From positions 496,001 through 560,000 of the forward strand of contig NZ_FQWO01000001.1 of NCBI RefSeq assembly GCF_900129705.1: a stretch of DNA of 64,000 nucleotides. Reading direction: 5' to 3'. Position numbers and translations under genes: made by a program. The stretch is from Flavobacterium granuli. Lineage in GTDB: Bacteria; Bacteroidota; Bacteroidia; Flavobacteriales; Flavobacteriaceae. Each line of letters opens with the position of its first letter. The first letter of the stretch is position 1. The notes below the pieces were generated by a model. The model saw only the letters and a list, made by a program, of their open reading frames with translations, ran no database searches and was not told the origin of the DNA. This document shows positions 1 through 8,412 of this stretch, one piece after another.

Positions 1-399
1 TTTTTTACGATACCAACCCACGCTGTTCTCCGGGTAAAATCCGCCAACGGGTCTGTAACCATGACTTTGAACGTCAAAATGTTTGTGGTATTCAAAAGGA
101 AGTTCTACCGCCCAATCGTGAGGCACATTTACCGTGCGCCATTTACTATCGTCAAATTTTGGTGTTACAGCGCCGCCACCGCCACCAGCAATTGTAAAAT
201 TACGAACAATGCCGTAACTGAAATCTTTTTCAGGATTATTAGCACTGCCTAAATGGAATTTCCAGTTTTTATTAAGGGATTCGGTTTGTCTGGCTGTTGT
301 TATTGCACCATTTTTCTGTGCCTCGGTATTTTGAAAGGAGAGCAACAAAATTGAAATGAAAAACAATAATCCGTAGCCTTTTTTGAAAGAAATCATCAT
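1..399 (-). CDS. Glycoside hydrolase family 2 protein (N-terminal part, truncated by window edge)
   Basis: Reading the minus strand from the ATG at 397-399 gives 133 codons that stay open to the window edge. Residues 1-25 form a signal peptide (hydrophobic stretch ending before AQKNG). The rest resembles the N-terminal sugar-binding domain of GH2 enzymes (beta-galactosidase, beta-mannosidase or beta-glucuronidase type): motifs VNVPHDWAVE and GGFYPENSVGWYRK are typical. The catalytic TIM barrel lies outside the window, so the substrate cannot be named. It starts 45 bp after the GH20 gene stop on the same strand, so the two are probably co-transcribed and act together on an extracytoplasmic glycan. 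Two adjacent ATGs (394-396 and 397-399) are possible starts. Confidence 0.85.
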   Translation of the reverse strand, partial: MMISFKKGYGLLFFISILLLSFQNTEAQKNGAITTARQTESLNKNWKFHLGSANNPEKDFSYGIVRNFTIAGGGGGAVTPKFDDSKWRTVNVPHDWAVELPFEYHKHFDVQSHGYRPVGGFYPENSVGWYRKK

Positions 400-444
400 G
401 TTTTAATTTAGTATATAGTTTTAATTGTTTTTTTCAAATGCTAT

Positions 445-2214
445 CTAAGGATGCAAATCTGAAGTAAATACGACAACCCCCAGATCTCCTAGTCTTTTTG
501 AGTGGGAATAAGCCTTGCTTTTGAATCTATCCCAGTTCTTGTTTTCTAGAGGCGACCACAAAACTTCTGATAAGGCCAGCATACGCGGCATAGTCATTTG
601 TTCTAAATGAGGCACTGAAGAAATAAATTCGGTCCAAATACAGCCTTGGGATCCCAGCACAAAACGGGACTCGGCAGCTGTTAATTCCTTTGGTATGGGT
701 TCGTAATCATATACTTTCTGTAGCGTGTTAATCGTAAATTTTGCGGCAAGTGGTTGGGGAACAGCAAGGGTATCGGCCTGATATCTGTTAAAATAAAGCA
801 CCTTAGACGGACTCATTATTACATCGTGCTGCAGTTTTACCGCTTCAATTCCGCCTTTCTCCCCACGCCAGCTCATCACTGTCGCATTGGGAGCCAATCC
901 GCCTTCGAGTATTTCATCCCAACCAATAATTTTCCTGCCTTTGGCCGTGATGAATTTGCCCATTCTTTTTATGAAATAACTCTGTAATTCCTTTACATTT
1001 TTCAGCCCTTCTGTTTTCATCCTTTGTTGGCATAAAGCACAGTTCTCCCAACATTTTTTATCGACTTCGTCTCCCCCAATATGAATATAAGTGGATGGAA
1101 AAAGTTGCATCACTTCTTGCAATACGTCCTGCAGGAACGCAAAAGTTTGTTCCTTTCCTGCACAAAAATTAGCTTCGGCTCCCGGAAGCGGACCTTGGGA
1201 TCTTCTCACCTCTTGCGGATTTCCGGTACAGCCCAATTCCGGATAAGCAGCCAGAGCAGCATCTGAATGTCCAGGCATCTCAATTTCCGGAACCACTGTC
1301 ACATTTCTTGCTGCGGCATAGGCTACAATTTCCTTAACCTGGTCTTGGGTATAATAACCCCCATAGGAAAAGGGTTCTCCTGTCAGACTCTGATCGACTT
1401 TATAAAAAATACTTCCCGGAATCTCTTTTCTCCAAGCTCCAACCGATGTCAGTTTAGGATATTTTTTTATTTCCAATCTCCAACCCTCGGCATCAGCCAA
1501 GTGCCAGTGAAAAACATTCATTTTGTAAGTCGCCAGCAAATCAATGTAATTCTTTACTGCCTCTGCCGAGAAAAAATGACGGCTTACATCCAGCATCATC
1601 CCGCGCCATTGAAAACGGGGATAATCGGTAATTTTAAGACAAGAAACTTTTAAGGCTTCATTGGTTCGAATGGCCGGCATAGTCTGCAGCAAAGTTTGAA
1701 TCCCATAAAAAATTCCCTTGTCGGTATTGGCCGAAATCACAATTCCCTTTTCGGTAACGATTAGATTATAGCCTTCCTTTCCGGTTTCTTGCGATTTTGA
1801 AATTAATAATTGAATCGAAGTCTTTGCCGGACTATTGGTTATTTTTAATTTGTTCCCCGATAAAGACTCGATAGCAGTTGAAAGAAATTTTGCCTGCTTT
1901 GACAGCTCCGGATGTTTCGAACTGAAATAAATCTGAACTGAAGGAGCTATAGAAAAATTTCCTTCCAAAAGCTGCATTTGTACCGGCTCAGGGATTATGT
2001 TTATTGTACGTTTACTATCATTTCTAAAACGCTTAACAAGCGTATCTCCAATAGTTTGCCCATTAATGTAACTACTTAGTTTTATGCCGCTTGAAGTAAG
2101 TGGAGTAGCATTTTTTTTATGAGAAACAATCAAAGTTCCATTTTTAGAATATCCATTGAAGCTTATTCCAACTGTGCAAATTAATACTATTATTTTTGTA
2201 AAACTTAATTTCAT
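445..2214 (-). CDS. Beta-N-acetylhexosaminidase, GH20
   Basis: A 589-residue exported exo-glycosidase that removes terminal GlcNAc/GalNAc from glycans. A signal peptide occupies about residues 1-24. A GH20b-type N-terminal domain follows, then the GH20 barrel. The catalytic pair is visible in HIGGDEV (Asp382-Glu383), which in this family holds the substrate acetamido group and acts as acid/base. Other family motifs are GMMLDVSRHF, NVFHWHLAD and PEIEMPGH. Length is normal. It is first in a unit with the GH2 gene and is preceded by the shared promoter at 2285-2336, giving a 5' leader of about 70 nt. Family assignment is firm. The natural glycan (chitin oligomer, N-glycan or mucin type) is inference only. 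Confidence 0.96.
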   Translation of the reverse strand: MKLSFTKIIVLICTVGISFNGYSKNGTLIVSHKKNATPLTSSGIKLSSYINGQTIGDTLVKRFRNDSKRTINIIPEPVQMQLLEGNFSIAPSVQIYFSSKHPELSKQAKFLSTAIESLSGNKLKITNSPAKTSIQLLISKSQETGKEGYNLIVTEKGIVISANTDKGIFYGIQTLLQTMPAIRTNEALKVSCLKITDYPRFQWRGMMLDVSRHFFSAEAVKNYIDLLATYKMNVFHWHLADAEGWRLEIKKYPKLTSVGAWRKEIPGSIFYKVDQSLTGEPFSYGGYYTQDQVKEIVAYAAARNVTVVPEIEMPGHSDAALAAYPELGCTGNPQEVRRSQGPLPGAEANFCAGKEQTFAFLQDVLQEVMQLFPSTYIHIGGDEVDKKCWENCALCQQRMKTEGLKNVKELQSYFIKRMGKFITAKGRKIIGWDEILEGGLAPNATVMSWRGEKGGIEAVKLQHDVIMSPSKVLYFNRYQADTLAVPQPLAAKFTINTLQKVYDYEPIPKELTAAESRFVLGSQGCIWTEFISSVPHLEQMTMPRMLALSEVLWSPLENKNWDRFKSKAYSHSKRLGDLGVVVFTSDLHP

Positions 2215-2284
2215 CGATGCATTTTTATAATGGACTAGCTCCTCTAATTTAGGAGGCGTAATAATTAAAATTCAGCTTAAAAGA

Positions 2285-2336
2285 TATTCTCAAAAATAGA
2301 ACAGATTCCTTACTAAATACACCAGTACCTACCAGT
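2285..2336 (-). promoter_or_regulatory. Promoter/operator copy 1 (GH20-GH2 unit)
   Basis: On the minus strand the 16-bp ACTGGTAGGTACTGGT (2336-2321) contains a direct repeat ACTGGT with a 10-bp period. A TATTTTTG box (2298-2291) fits the Bacteroidota -7 consensus TAnnTTTG. Box start to operator start is 30 bp, the same as in the copies at 8105-8150 and 15853-15898. The expected start of transcription is near 2285. No good TTTG -33 element is present, so the ACTGGT element probably binds an activator or replaces the -33. An alternative is recognition by the locus's own ECF sigma factor. Confidence 0.75.
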
Positions 2337-2561
2337 TTTTTTTATTATATCTATAAAAAAAACCAACAAATTCAATATTATTAGGATTTATTTTTGAGTG
2401 CAAGCGTTTCAAAATTGCATCTTGTTTAAAAAAAAATTACAAAAGATTAAAAATGAGCGCTAATCAATATTGTATTGAGAAGGGCAAGCTCTTTTTAATC
2501 GTTTTGTTGCCAGCTGTATAACTACTTTTACTGTTGCTATTTAAAGAATAGGCTATGTATA

Positions 2562-2612
2562 AAAAAAAAGTTTTGCCTAAGATATTCAACATACCTTAGA
2601 CAAAACCTTTTA
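2562..2612 (-). terminator. Rho-independent terminator after SusD (first pair)
   Basis: On the minus strand a long stem (GGTTTTGTCTAAG with CTTAGGCAAAACT) is followed by a run of nine T. It lies about 17 bp past the stop of the SusD gene and closes the SusC-SusD unit. Confidence 0.8.
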
Positions 2613-2628
2613 AAGAATAAAAATTATA

Positions 2629-4392
2629 TTACCAGTTTGGATTTTGTGTATATCCAGCTAGAGTAATTTGATTTAGAGGGATAGGTAATAAATAATCTCT
2701 ATCTGCTCTAAATTTGTATCCCGTTGCCATGGCTGCAACATTTTTGTAAGGCTCTACATAGCCATCAGCATTTGTTTTGTAGATGTCTATATTTGTTACA
2801 CCTGTCCATTGTGCTTTTTTAGCCCCTAATGGTTTTTTACCGATGATCAACTCATCTGCTGCTGCCCATCTCCAAATGTCATCATGACGGAAACCTTCAA
2901 CAGCCAACTCGATGCGTCTTTCTCTTCTTATCTCATTAATAAGCGGCGATAAGGCAGGGAATGCCCAGTTTGGATCGGTAACAATGCTACCAATTATCAG
3001 ATTTGGCATTTGAACTCTAGCTCTTAATTTATTAATTGTTAGATCTAAATCCCCCTGAGTTATGGTTCCCAATTCCGCTTTTGCTTCAGCGTGAATTAAT
3101 AACACTTCAGCGTATCTAAAGAAAATTAGCCCTTGATCACCCATTCCGTTGAATTGTTTCACATAATTTGGATCAGTTCCTTTGTATCTCATAAAACCAG
3201 TGGAACAATTATCTTCGGTTGCCTGATCTACAATTGGGTTTGTAAATTCATCATTTGGCGCTCCCCCTGGTTTATTATTAGTGCGAGGATGTAAATTATC
3301 ATTCACATAAATCGATTGGTTCAATCTAGGATCTCTGTTTTTAACGATATCAATTAATGTGGCGTCACCTTGATAAAGTGAACTAGCACTAATTGGTTTA
3401 CCATCAGTACATAAATAATCATCAACCAAACTTTTTGTCAATCCTTTACCAGTACCTAAAGCTGAGTATTGAGCCCAACGAGTCGTAAAGTTTGAAGCTA
3501 CATCATATCTTCTCCAAAACATTACTTCTTTACTGCTATCATAGTTGGACTGGTTGAAAAGGGACCAATATCCTCTATTGTTTCCTGTCGTTTTATTGTC
3601 TAAATCAAAGTATCCCGAATCCATAATCGCTTTGGATACAGTAGCTGCTTTAGTTAGGTATTTGTCTCCATTGGATCCCGTTACTCCAAAGGCAGTTCCT
3701 GCGTGGTATTTTTCCCAAGTACCTTCGTATAATGCAATTCTAGCTTGCAATGCCATGGCTACTTCTCTGTAAACACGGTTGCTTGATGCTCCACTTTTGG
3801 TAGGTAAATAAAGAACTGCTTTGTCAAGGTCAGCCAATATATTATCGGCAATGATTGATCTTGATACTCTTGGCGCTTTCAAAAACTCAATATCACTAGG
3901 AGTTAGCGCTTTGTCAATCCAAGGCAGATCCCCAAATTTTTTCATTAAATCAAAATACAATAGCGCTCTAAAATAATGAGCTTCTCCTACGTGTTCTTTA
4001 ATTACTTCAAAATTCTCTGTGCTCTTAGTATAATTTTGCAGAAAATAATTCACGTTTCTTATTCTTCCCCATTCGCTTATGCTCCAACCTCCACCAGAAG
4101 ATGGCACAATGCGTTCTCCGTTCAGGATTTGTCCGTTGAAGTTAAGGTGAACCATGTTATCCGTTCCTTCATCAGCATCTAAACCGTAAATTCCTTGAGT
4201 CATAAACCCTTGATAGGATGGTAGGAAATTGTTGTAAAAATTATTAGCGTATAATTTTAAATCGTTTTTAGTTTTCCAAAATTCACCATCACTAATATTC
4301 ACCTCTGGAGAACGCTCCAAGAAGTCTTGTTCGCAGGAAGTAAGTGCTAAAAGGCAAACTAATCCTGCACCGACATATTTTATAAATTTCAT
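2629..4392 (-). CDS. SusD/RagB-family outer-membrane glycan-binding lipoprotein
   Basis: A 587-residue SusD-like lipoprotein. The N-terminal hydrophobic segment ends in the lipobox LALTSC, so the mature protein starts at about Cys20 and is surface anchored. RagB/SusD features include EAHYFRALLYFDLMKKFGDLPWI, the TPR-type AEVLLIHAEAKAELG, and the C-terminal LRARVQMP, EIRRERRIEL and DYLLPIP block. The family forms a lid over its SusC partner and delivers oligosaccharides or peptides to the channel. The partner SusC ends 30 bp upstream and the terminator follows directly. The ligand cannot be read from the sequence. The GH20 and GH2 neighbours point to an aminosugar-containing glycan. Confidence 0.96.
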   Translation of the reverse strand: MKFIKYVGAGLVCLLALTSCEQDFLERSPEVNISDGEFWKTKNDLKLYANNFYNNFLPSYQGFMTQGIYGLDADEGTDNMVHLNFNGQILNGERIVPSSGGGWSISEWGRIRNVNYFLQNYTKSTENFEVIKEHVGEAHYFRALLYFDLMKKFGDLPWIDKALTPSDIEFLKAPRVSRSIIADNILADLDKAVLYLPTKSGASSNRVYREVAMALQARIALYEGTWEKYHAGTAFGVTGSNGDKYLTKAATVSKAIMDSGYFDLDNKTTGNNRGYWSLFNQSNYDSSKEVMFWRRYDVASNFTTRWAQYSALGTGKGLTKSLVDDYLCTDGKPISASSLYQGDATLIDIVKNRDPRLNQSIYVNDNLHPRTNNKPGGAPNDEFTNPIVDQATEDNCSTGFMRYKGTDPNYVKQFNGMGDQGLIFFRYAEVLLIHAEAKAELGTITQGDLDLTINKLRARVQMPNLIIGSIVTDPNWAFPALSPLINEIRRERRIELAVEGFRHDDIWRWAAADELIIGKKPLGAKKAQWTGVTNIDIYKTNADGYVEPYKNVAAMATGYKFRADRDYLLPIPLNQITLAGYTQNPNW

Positions 4393-4422
4393 AGTATTGT
4401 ATTTTTAGAGTTATGATTTTCT

Positions 4423-7400
4423 TTACAAAGTGATGTTAGCACCTACCGAAATGCTTCTTTGCAAAGGATAATTTTTAGCATCAGAGAATGTGTTCTCAGG
4501 ATCCAATACGGAGTGATCATTCATTTTAGTGAAAGTTCCTAAATTATCAGCACTGATGTAAAAACGTAGTTTCTGAATTTTTACTTGGTTCGAAATAGCA
4601 GCAGGAAGCGTGTATCCAATTTGTACATTTTTGATACGCAAGTAAGCCGCGTTTATTAAATATTTCGTTTGAGCTTCCGTATTCTTCCACCAGTTACCAC
4701 CACCTATATATGCTTTTGGGAAAAATCCATTAGGATTCTCAGGTGTCCATCTGTCAAGATGTTCAGTAAACAATGAGCTTTGCCACTCACTTCCAACAAT
4801 TCCGAAATACATATTACTTGTGGTATAATAGTCTCTTTTACCAACTCCTTGGATGAAGATGCTGTAGTCAAACCCTTTGTAGCTTCCGTCTGTAAAGAAA
4901 CTATAACTGTATCTTGGAGTTGAGTTACCGATCACTTTTCTATCACCAGGATTAGCTACAGTAGAATTACCCCATGTTATATCTCCATCACCATTCAAAT
5001 CTTTATACTTGATATCTCCAGCAGACCAGTTTGATAATGCCATTTGTTTTACATTGGCTAAATCATCTTCTGCGGTAAAGTAACGGTCAGTTACAAATCC
5101 CCAAATTTCACCCATTTGCTGTCCTTCATACCAAGTGTTCAACAATTTGTTAGGATTAGGGTATTTAGTAACTCGTCCCTTGTAATCACTTAGAACTCCT
5201 CTTACACCATATTTAAAATCACCTATGTTGTCATGCCAAGCTAAGGTCAATTCAAATCCTTTAGTTTCCAATGCAGTACTATTTGTTCTAGGTGCAGAAA
5301 TTCCCAATATTCCAGGTAATTCTTGCGCAGGACCGATGTAATCATCCATTTTTCTAGTGTACATATCAAAAACGGCCGTCAATCTTCTGTTCAAGAAGGA
5401 AGCATCAACCCCAAAGTTTCTAGTAGTAGTCGTAACCCATGTTAAGGTAGGATCTACCAGTCCCGGAGTGTTTACATAAGGTTGTCTCGTTGGCCCAAAA
5501 AACCAGTTACTGGAAGTAGGAGAAACCGTTCCTAAACTTGGGTAAAAAGGGTAATTACCCAAAAGATCCGGGTCTTGAGCCCCTAATGAACCATATGAAG
5601 CTCTGAATTTAAGCGTATTCACCACATTCTCAATATTTTCTGACCAGAAACTTTCCTTGTTTACGTTCCAACCCACAGAAACTCCTGGGTAGGCTTTCCA
5701 ACGTACGTCTTTTAAGAAACGGGAACTACCATCATAACGACCGGTAACCTCTACTAAATACTTATCATCATAAGAGTAGTTAATTCTTCCAAAGTATCCT
5801 TGAATAGCCAACTTGTAGGCATTGTCAGAAACAGAAGGAGTAGCTCCGTATGAAGTAGAAATAGATGGAATTTTATCTGAATACAAATTGTTATTAGAAC
5901 CACTTAAAGCAGAAAATGTAGTTAATTCCTGCACATAACCTCCTAAGAATTTAAACTGATGTTTGTTAAGATCTAAGTCATAGCTAGTAAAAGCATTGAT
6001 GATATTTTTTTGATATTTCGAAAAATATCTGGCAAAACCATTAGGTGCAGTACCTCCCACTTCTCTTAAGGTACCGCTAGGCAATGCTGTATAAAGTGTT
6101 TTTACATGATTAGTCTGATTGTTAAATGCACCATCAAAAGTATAGTTTACCGTTCCTGTCCAGTTTTTAGTAAATTTAGATACAAACTCTCCTGTAAATA
6201 TTGGTTTATCGTTTGTCACAATGTTTCTGCCACCATCTTTCAATAATAAGATATCACTTTCGTCTGATATACCTCCATCAGGATTGTATAAGGCTAAATT
6301 GGGATGTTTTCTACCTATTTGATGCATATAATTCCCTCCGGTTTTACCAGCATAGGTGTTTGGAGTGTCATATATATCTTGTGAGAAAGCGCCTCTGAAA
6401 TTAAAAGTAAGCCATTCCGTAAGATTGCTGGAAAGGTTTGCACGAAGATTATAACGCTTGTAGTTATCATCACCATAGCGGTACATTCCTTCTTTTTTAT
6501 TATAGCCTAAACCAACATAATAATTGGAATTATCAGTGGCTCCACTTACGCCAATATTGTGTTGCTGGCTCAATGAAATATCTTTAAAATATATTTTAAA
6601 CCAATCATTATTAGCGTTTGCTCCTCCCCAAGCTTTATAGGAATCACCCGTAGTGTTTGCTACTGTTTCTGTAGTAAGGGTTCCATTTTGATAGGCAGTC
6701 ATTCTATCAATTGCATCTTGATTGAAAAAAGGAGCCCCTCCACCATTTGCAAGGGATTGATTATAAATTTTTGCAAAATCTAATGAATTCAACATTTTAG
6801 GAAGACCTATTGGTGCATCAAAAGTAAAATTGTTGTTGTATGTTATAGAAACAGGCTGCCCTTTTTTACCTTGTTTTGTTTTAATCAAAATCACCCCATA
6901 AGGTGCACTTGAACCGTAAACAGCTGAGGCAGCAGCATCTTTTATAACAGATACACTCTCCACATCATTCGCATTGATAGAGTTGATGTCACCACCTTGA
7001 ATTCCATCAATAACAACTAATGGTGATCCTGAAGTGCCTAATCCTGTAAAACCACGAATGTTGATAGACTGTGTAGCATTTGGAGCTCCACCATTACTGA
7101 TAATGTTCAATCCACCAACAGCACCTTGTAAACCTTGAGACAATCTTGTGATTGGTCGGTCTTGCAATACCTTTGAATCAATTTGAGTCACTGATCCCGT
7201 CAAGTTCGTTTTTTTCTGTGAACCATAACCTACTACTACCACTTCGTTCATCTGCTGAGCTTCAGACTTCAAGACAATCTTTAAAATCTTATTATCTCTT
7301 ATTTGTATTTCCTGGTTAAGAAACCCTAAATAAGAAAAAACCAAAACCTCTCCTTTATTTGCGTCAATCGTAAAATTACCATCTAAATCAGTAGAAACTC

Positions 7401-7656
7401 CTGTTTTAGTCCCTTTTTTATACACATTAACCCCTGGAAGAGAAACTCCTTGCTCATCAACTACCTGACCAGTAATTTTTTCTACCGCTACACCGGTTTT
7501 GTTTTCAATTTTAAATTCCTCAGCAGTGTTAATACTATTAGATACCGTTGTATTTTTAGCATAAACTGCACTGACCATAAAGGTCCCCAGAATAAGCTGT
7601 AGAAATGCGACTTTTTTTATCTTAAAAATCGCATTAGTGTTGTAATTTTTAATCAT
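4423..7656 (-). CDS. SusC/RagA-family TonB-dependent transporter without STN domain
   Basis: A 1077-residue outer-membrane importer powered by TonB. After the signal peptide (about residues 1-33) comes a carboxypeptidase-D-like regulatory domain (ITGQVVDEQG to YLGFLNQEI, about 60-120). The plug follows (VVVGYGSQKKTNLTGSV, ending near IYGVIL-type motif VYGSSAPYGVILIKTK), then a long beta-barrel whose last residues are SISVGANITL. Unlike the SusC at 10191 and the one at 24169 it has no STN signalling domain, so it should only transport. It pairs with the SusD 30 bp downstream. Transcription probably starts near 8099, giving an unusually long leader of about 440 nt. Confidence 0.97.
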   Translation of the reverse strand: MIKNYNTNAIFKIKKVAFLQLILGTFMVSAVYAKNTTVSNSINTAEEFKIENKTGVAVEKITGQVVDEQGVSLPGVNVYKKGTKTGVSTDLDGNFTIDANKGEVLVFSYLGFLNQEIQIRDNKILKIVLKSEAQQMNEVVVVGYGSQKKTNLTGSVTQIDSKVLQDRPITRLSQGLQGAVGGLNIISNGGAPNATQSINIRGFTGLGTSGSPLVVIDGIQGGDINSINANDVESVSVIKDAAASAVYGSSAPYGVILIKTKQGKKGQPVSITYNNNFTFDAPIGLPKMLNSLDFAKIYNQSLANGGGAPFFNQDAIDRMTAYQNGTLTTETVANTTGDSYKAWGGANANNDWFKIYFKDISLSQQHNIGVSGATDNSNYYVGLGYNKKEGMYRYGDDNYKRYNLRANLSSNLTEWLTFNFRGAFSQDIYDTPNTYAGKTGGNYMHQIGRKHPNLALYNPDGGISDESDILLLKDGGRNIVTNDKPIFTGEFVSKFTKNWTGTVNYTFDGAFNNQTNHVKTLYTALPSGTLREVGGTAPNGFARYFSKYQKNIINAFTSYDLDLNKHQFKFLGGYVQELTTFSALSGSNNNLYSDKIPSISTSYGATPSVSDNAYKLAIQGYFGRINYSYDDKYLVEVTGRYDGSSRFLKDVRWKAYPGVSVGWNVNKESFWSENIENVVNTLKFRASYGSLGAQDPDLLGNYPFYPSLGTVSPTSSNWFFGPTRQPYVNTPGLVDPTLTWVTTTTRNFGVDASFLNRRLTAVFDMYTRKMDDYIGPAQELPGILGISAPRTNSTALETKGFELTLAWHDNIGDFKYGVRGVLSDYKGRVTKYPNPNKLLNTWYEGQQMGEIWGFVTDRYFTAEDDLANVKQMALSNWSAGDIKYKDLNGDGDITWGNSTVANPGDRKVIGNSTPRYSYSFFTDGSYKGFDYSIFIQGVGKRDYYTTSNMYFGIVGSEWQSSLFTEHLDRWTPENPNGFFPKAYIGGGNWWKNTEAQTKYLINAAYLRIKNVQIGYTLPAAISNQVKIQKLRFYISADNLGTFTKMNDHSVLDPENTFSDAKNYPLQRSISVGANITL

Positions 7657-7992
7657 ACTTTAATTTTTTTGTTAGTTTGTTACTAAATAAAATTTAGCAA
7701 CTACTATTAGATAATTACTTTTTTTAAAGGGCTATTAGCATAAAACAGTTTCCCTTTTTCCGTGCGCTGCTTTTTAAAACGTTTTTCCTTTCTTCATAAA
7801 TTCTGGTTATGTTAATGTTCAGTTAGTGTTGTAAATTGATTTGGTTTATATCAAAATCGAATACCAGTATCATTTTTTTAAAAAAATCATAGATTACAGC
7901 TGCTTAATTGCAAATAAAATGGACAATGTTTTTTGTAATAACATATGATAATCCTAAACTTATTCAATGATCATTGCTGTTATTCACAAAAC

Positions 7993-8006
7993 ACTAAATC
8001 GATTTA
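7993..8006. promoter_or_regulatory. Perfect 14-bp palindrome in SusC leader
   Basis: CTAAATCGATTTAG is a perfect palindrome with a central CG, the form many LacI-type operators take. It lies about 95 bp downstream of the predicted transcription start and 337 bp before the SusC start codon. A regulator-binding site is possible, but chance in AT-rich DNA is not excluded. Confidence 0.35.
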
Positions 8007-8098
8007 GCTGTCCGATTAAATGTTTTCAAATGATTTAGATTTAAACCTTCCAATTTATTTGGTTTAGTTATTTAATGTTTAATATTTTGTTAAAAAAT

Positions 8099-8150
8099 CA
8101 TTTTCAAAAATAGAACAGTTCATATAAAAAATAAACCAGTACCTACCAGT
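8099..8150 (-). promoter_or_regulatory. Promoter/operator copy 2 (SusC-SusD unit)
   Basis: The minus strand carries ACTGGTAGGTACTGGT (8150-8135) and TATTTTTG (8112-8105), with the same 30-bp offset as copies 1 and 3. The flanking CTGTTCTATTTTTGA is shared with copy 1. The expected transcription start is near 8099. It drives the SusC gene at 7656. Confidence 0.75.
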
Positions 8151-8261
8151 TTTTTTACGACTTATATAAAAAAAAATGAATTCCTTTTAATTACTCATAA
8201 TTGAAGTAAACTGTAAAAGACAGAACAAAGCTGGATCAAAATTAAAAATCAGTATAAAAAT

Positions 8262-8309
8262 AAAACGCTTGAAACAGATATAAAAATCATGTTACAAGCG
8301 TTTTTTTTT
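8262..8309 (-). terminator. Terminator after second SusD
   Basis: Inverted arms AAAACGCTTG (8262-8271) and CAAGCGTTTT (8295-8304) enclose a 23-nt loop. On the minus strand the stem is followed by TTTTATTTTTA, and on the plus strand by nine T. It closes the sigma-FecR-SusC-SusD unit and may work in both directions. Confidence 0.7.
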
Positions 8310-8412
8310 AGGTCTAAAAATCACTCTATTTAAAGTGGCTTTTTCAGTGTCCTTACTAATATAGAAGTACTTTTCAACTAAAAGCGCCTCTTTATAAATT
8401 CAATTCTTCTAT

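Larger units (their letters stand above)
2215..2628. other. Intergenic region, 414 bp
   Basis: This AT-rich gap holds the promoter/operator copy for the GH20 gene (2285-2336) and, near its other end, the terminator of the SusD gene (2562-2612). Between about 2340 and 2560 I see no convincing gene. The only reading frame of note is a 22-codon one on the plus strand, without family likeness. Confidence 0.7.
7657..8412. other. Intergenic region, 756 bp, with long SusC leader
   Basis: The gap holds the terminator of the upstream SusD (8262-8309) and promoter copy 2 (8099-8150). About 440 bp of AT-rich sequence then runs to the SusC start, including the 14-bp palindrome at 7993-8006. The motif AACTAACAAAA on the minus strand (7667-7677) lies just before the start codon, as before the other two SusC genes. 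I find no protein gene with family resemblance. Confidence 0.65.

Noticed and set aside
754..1653. Several plus-strand frames across the GH20 gene
   Set aside because: They are shadows of the minus-strand gene and show no domain features.
2453..2521. 22-codon plus-strand frame in the GH20-SusD gap
   Set aside because: Too short, no ribosome-binding or promoter signal, no family likeness.
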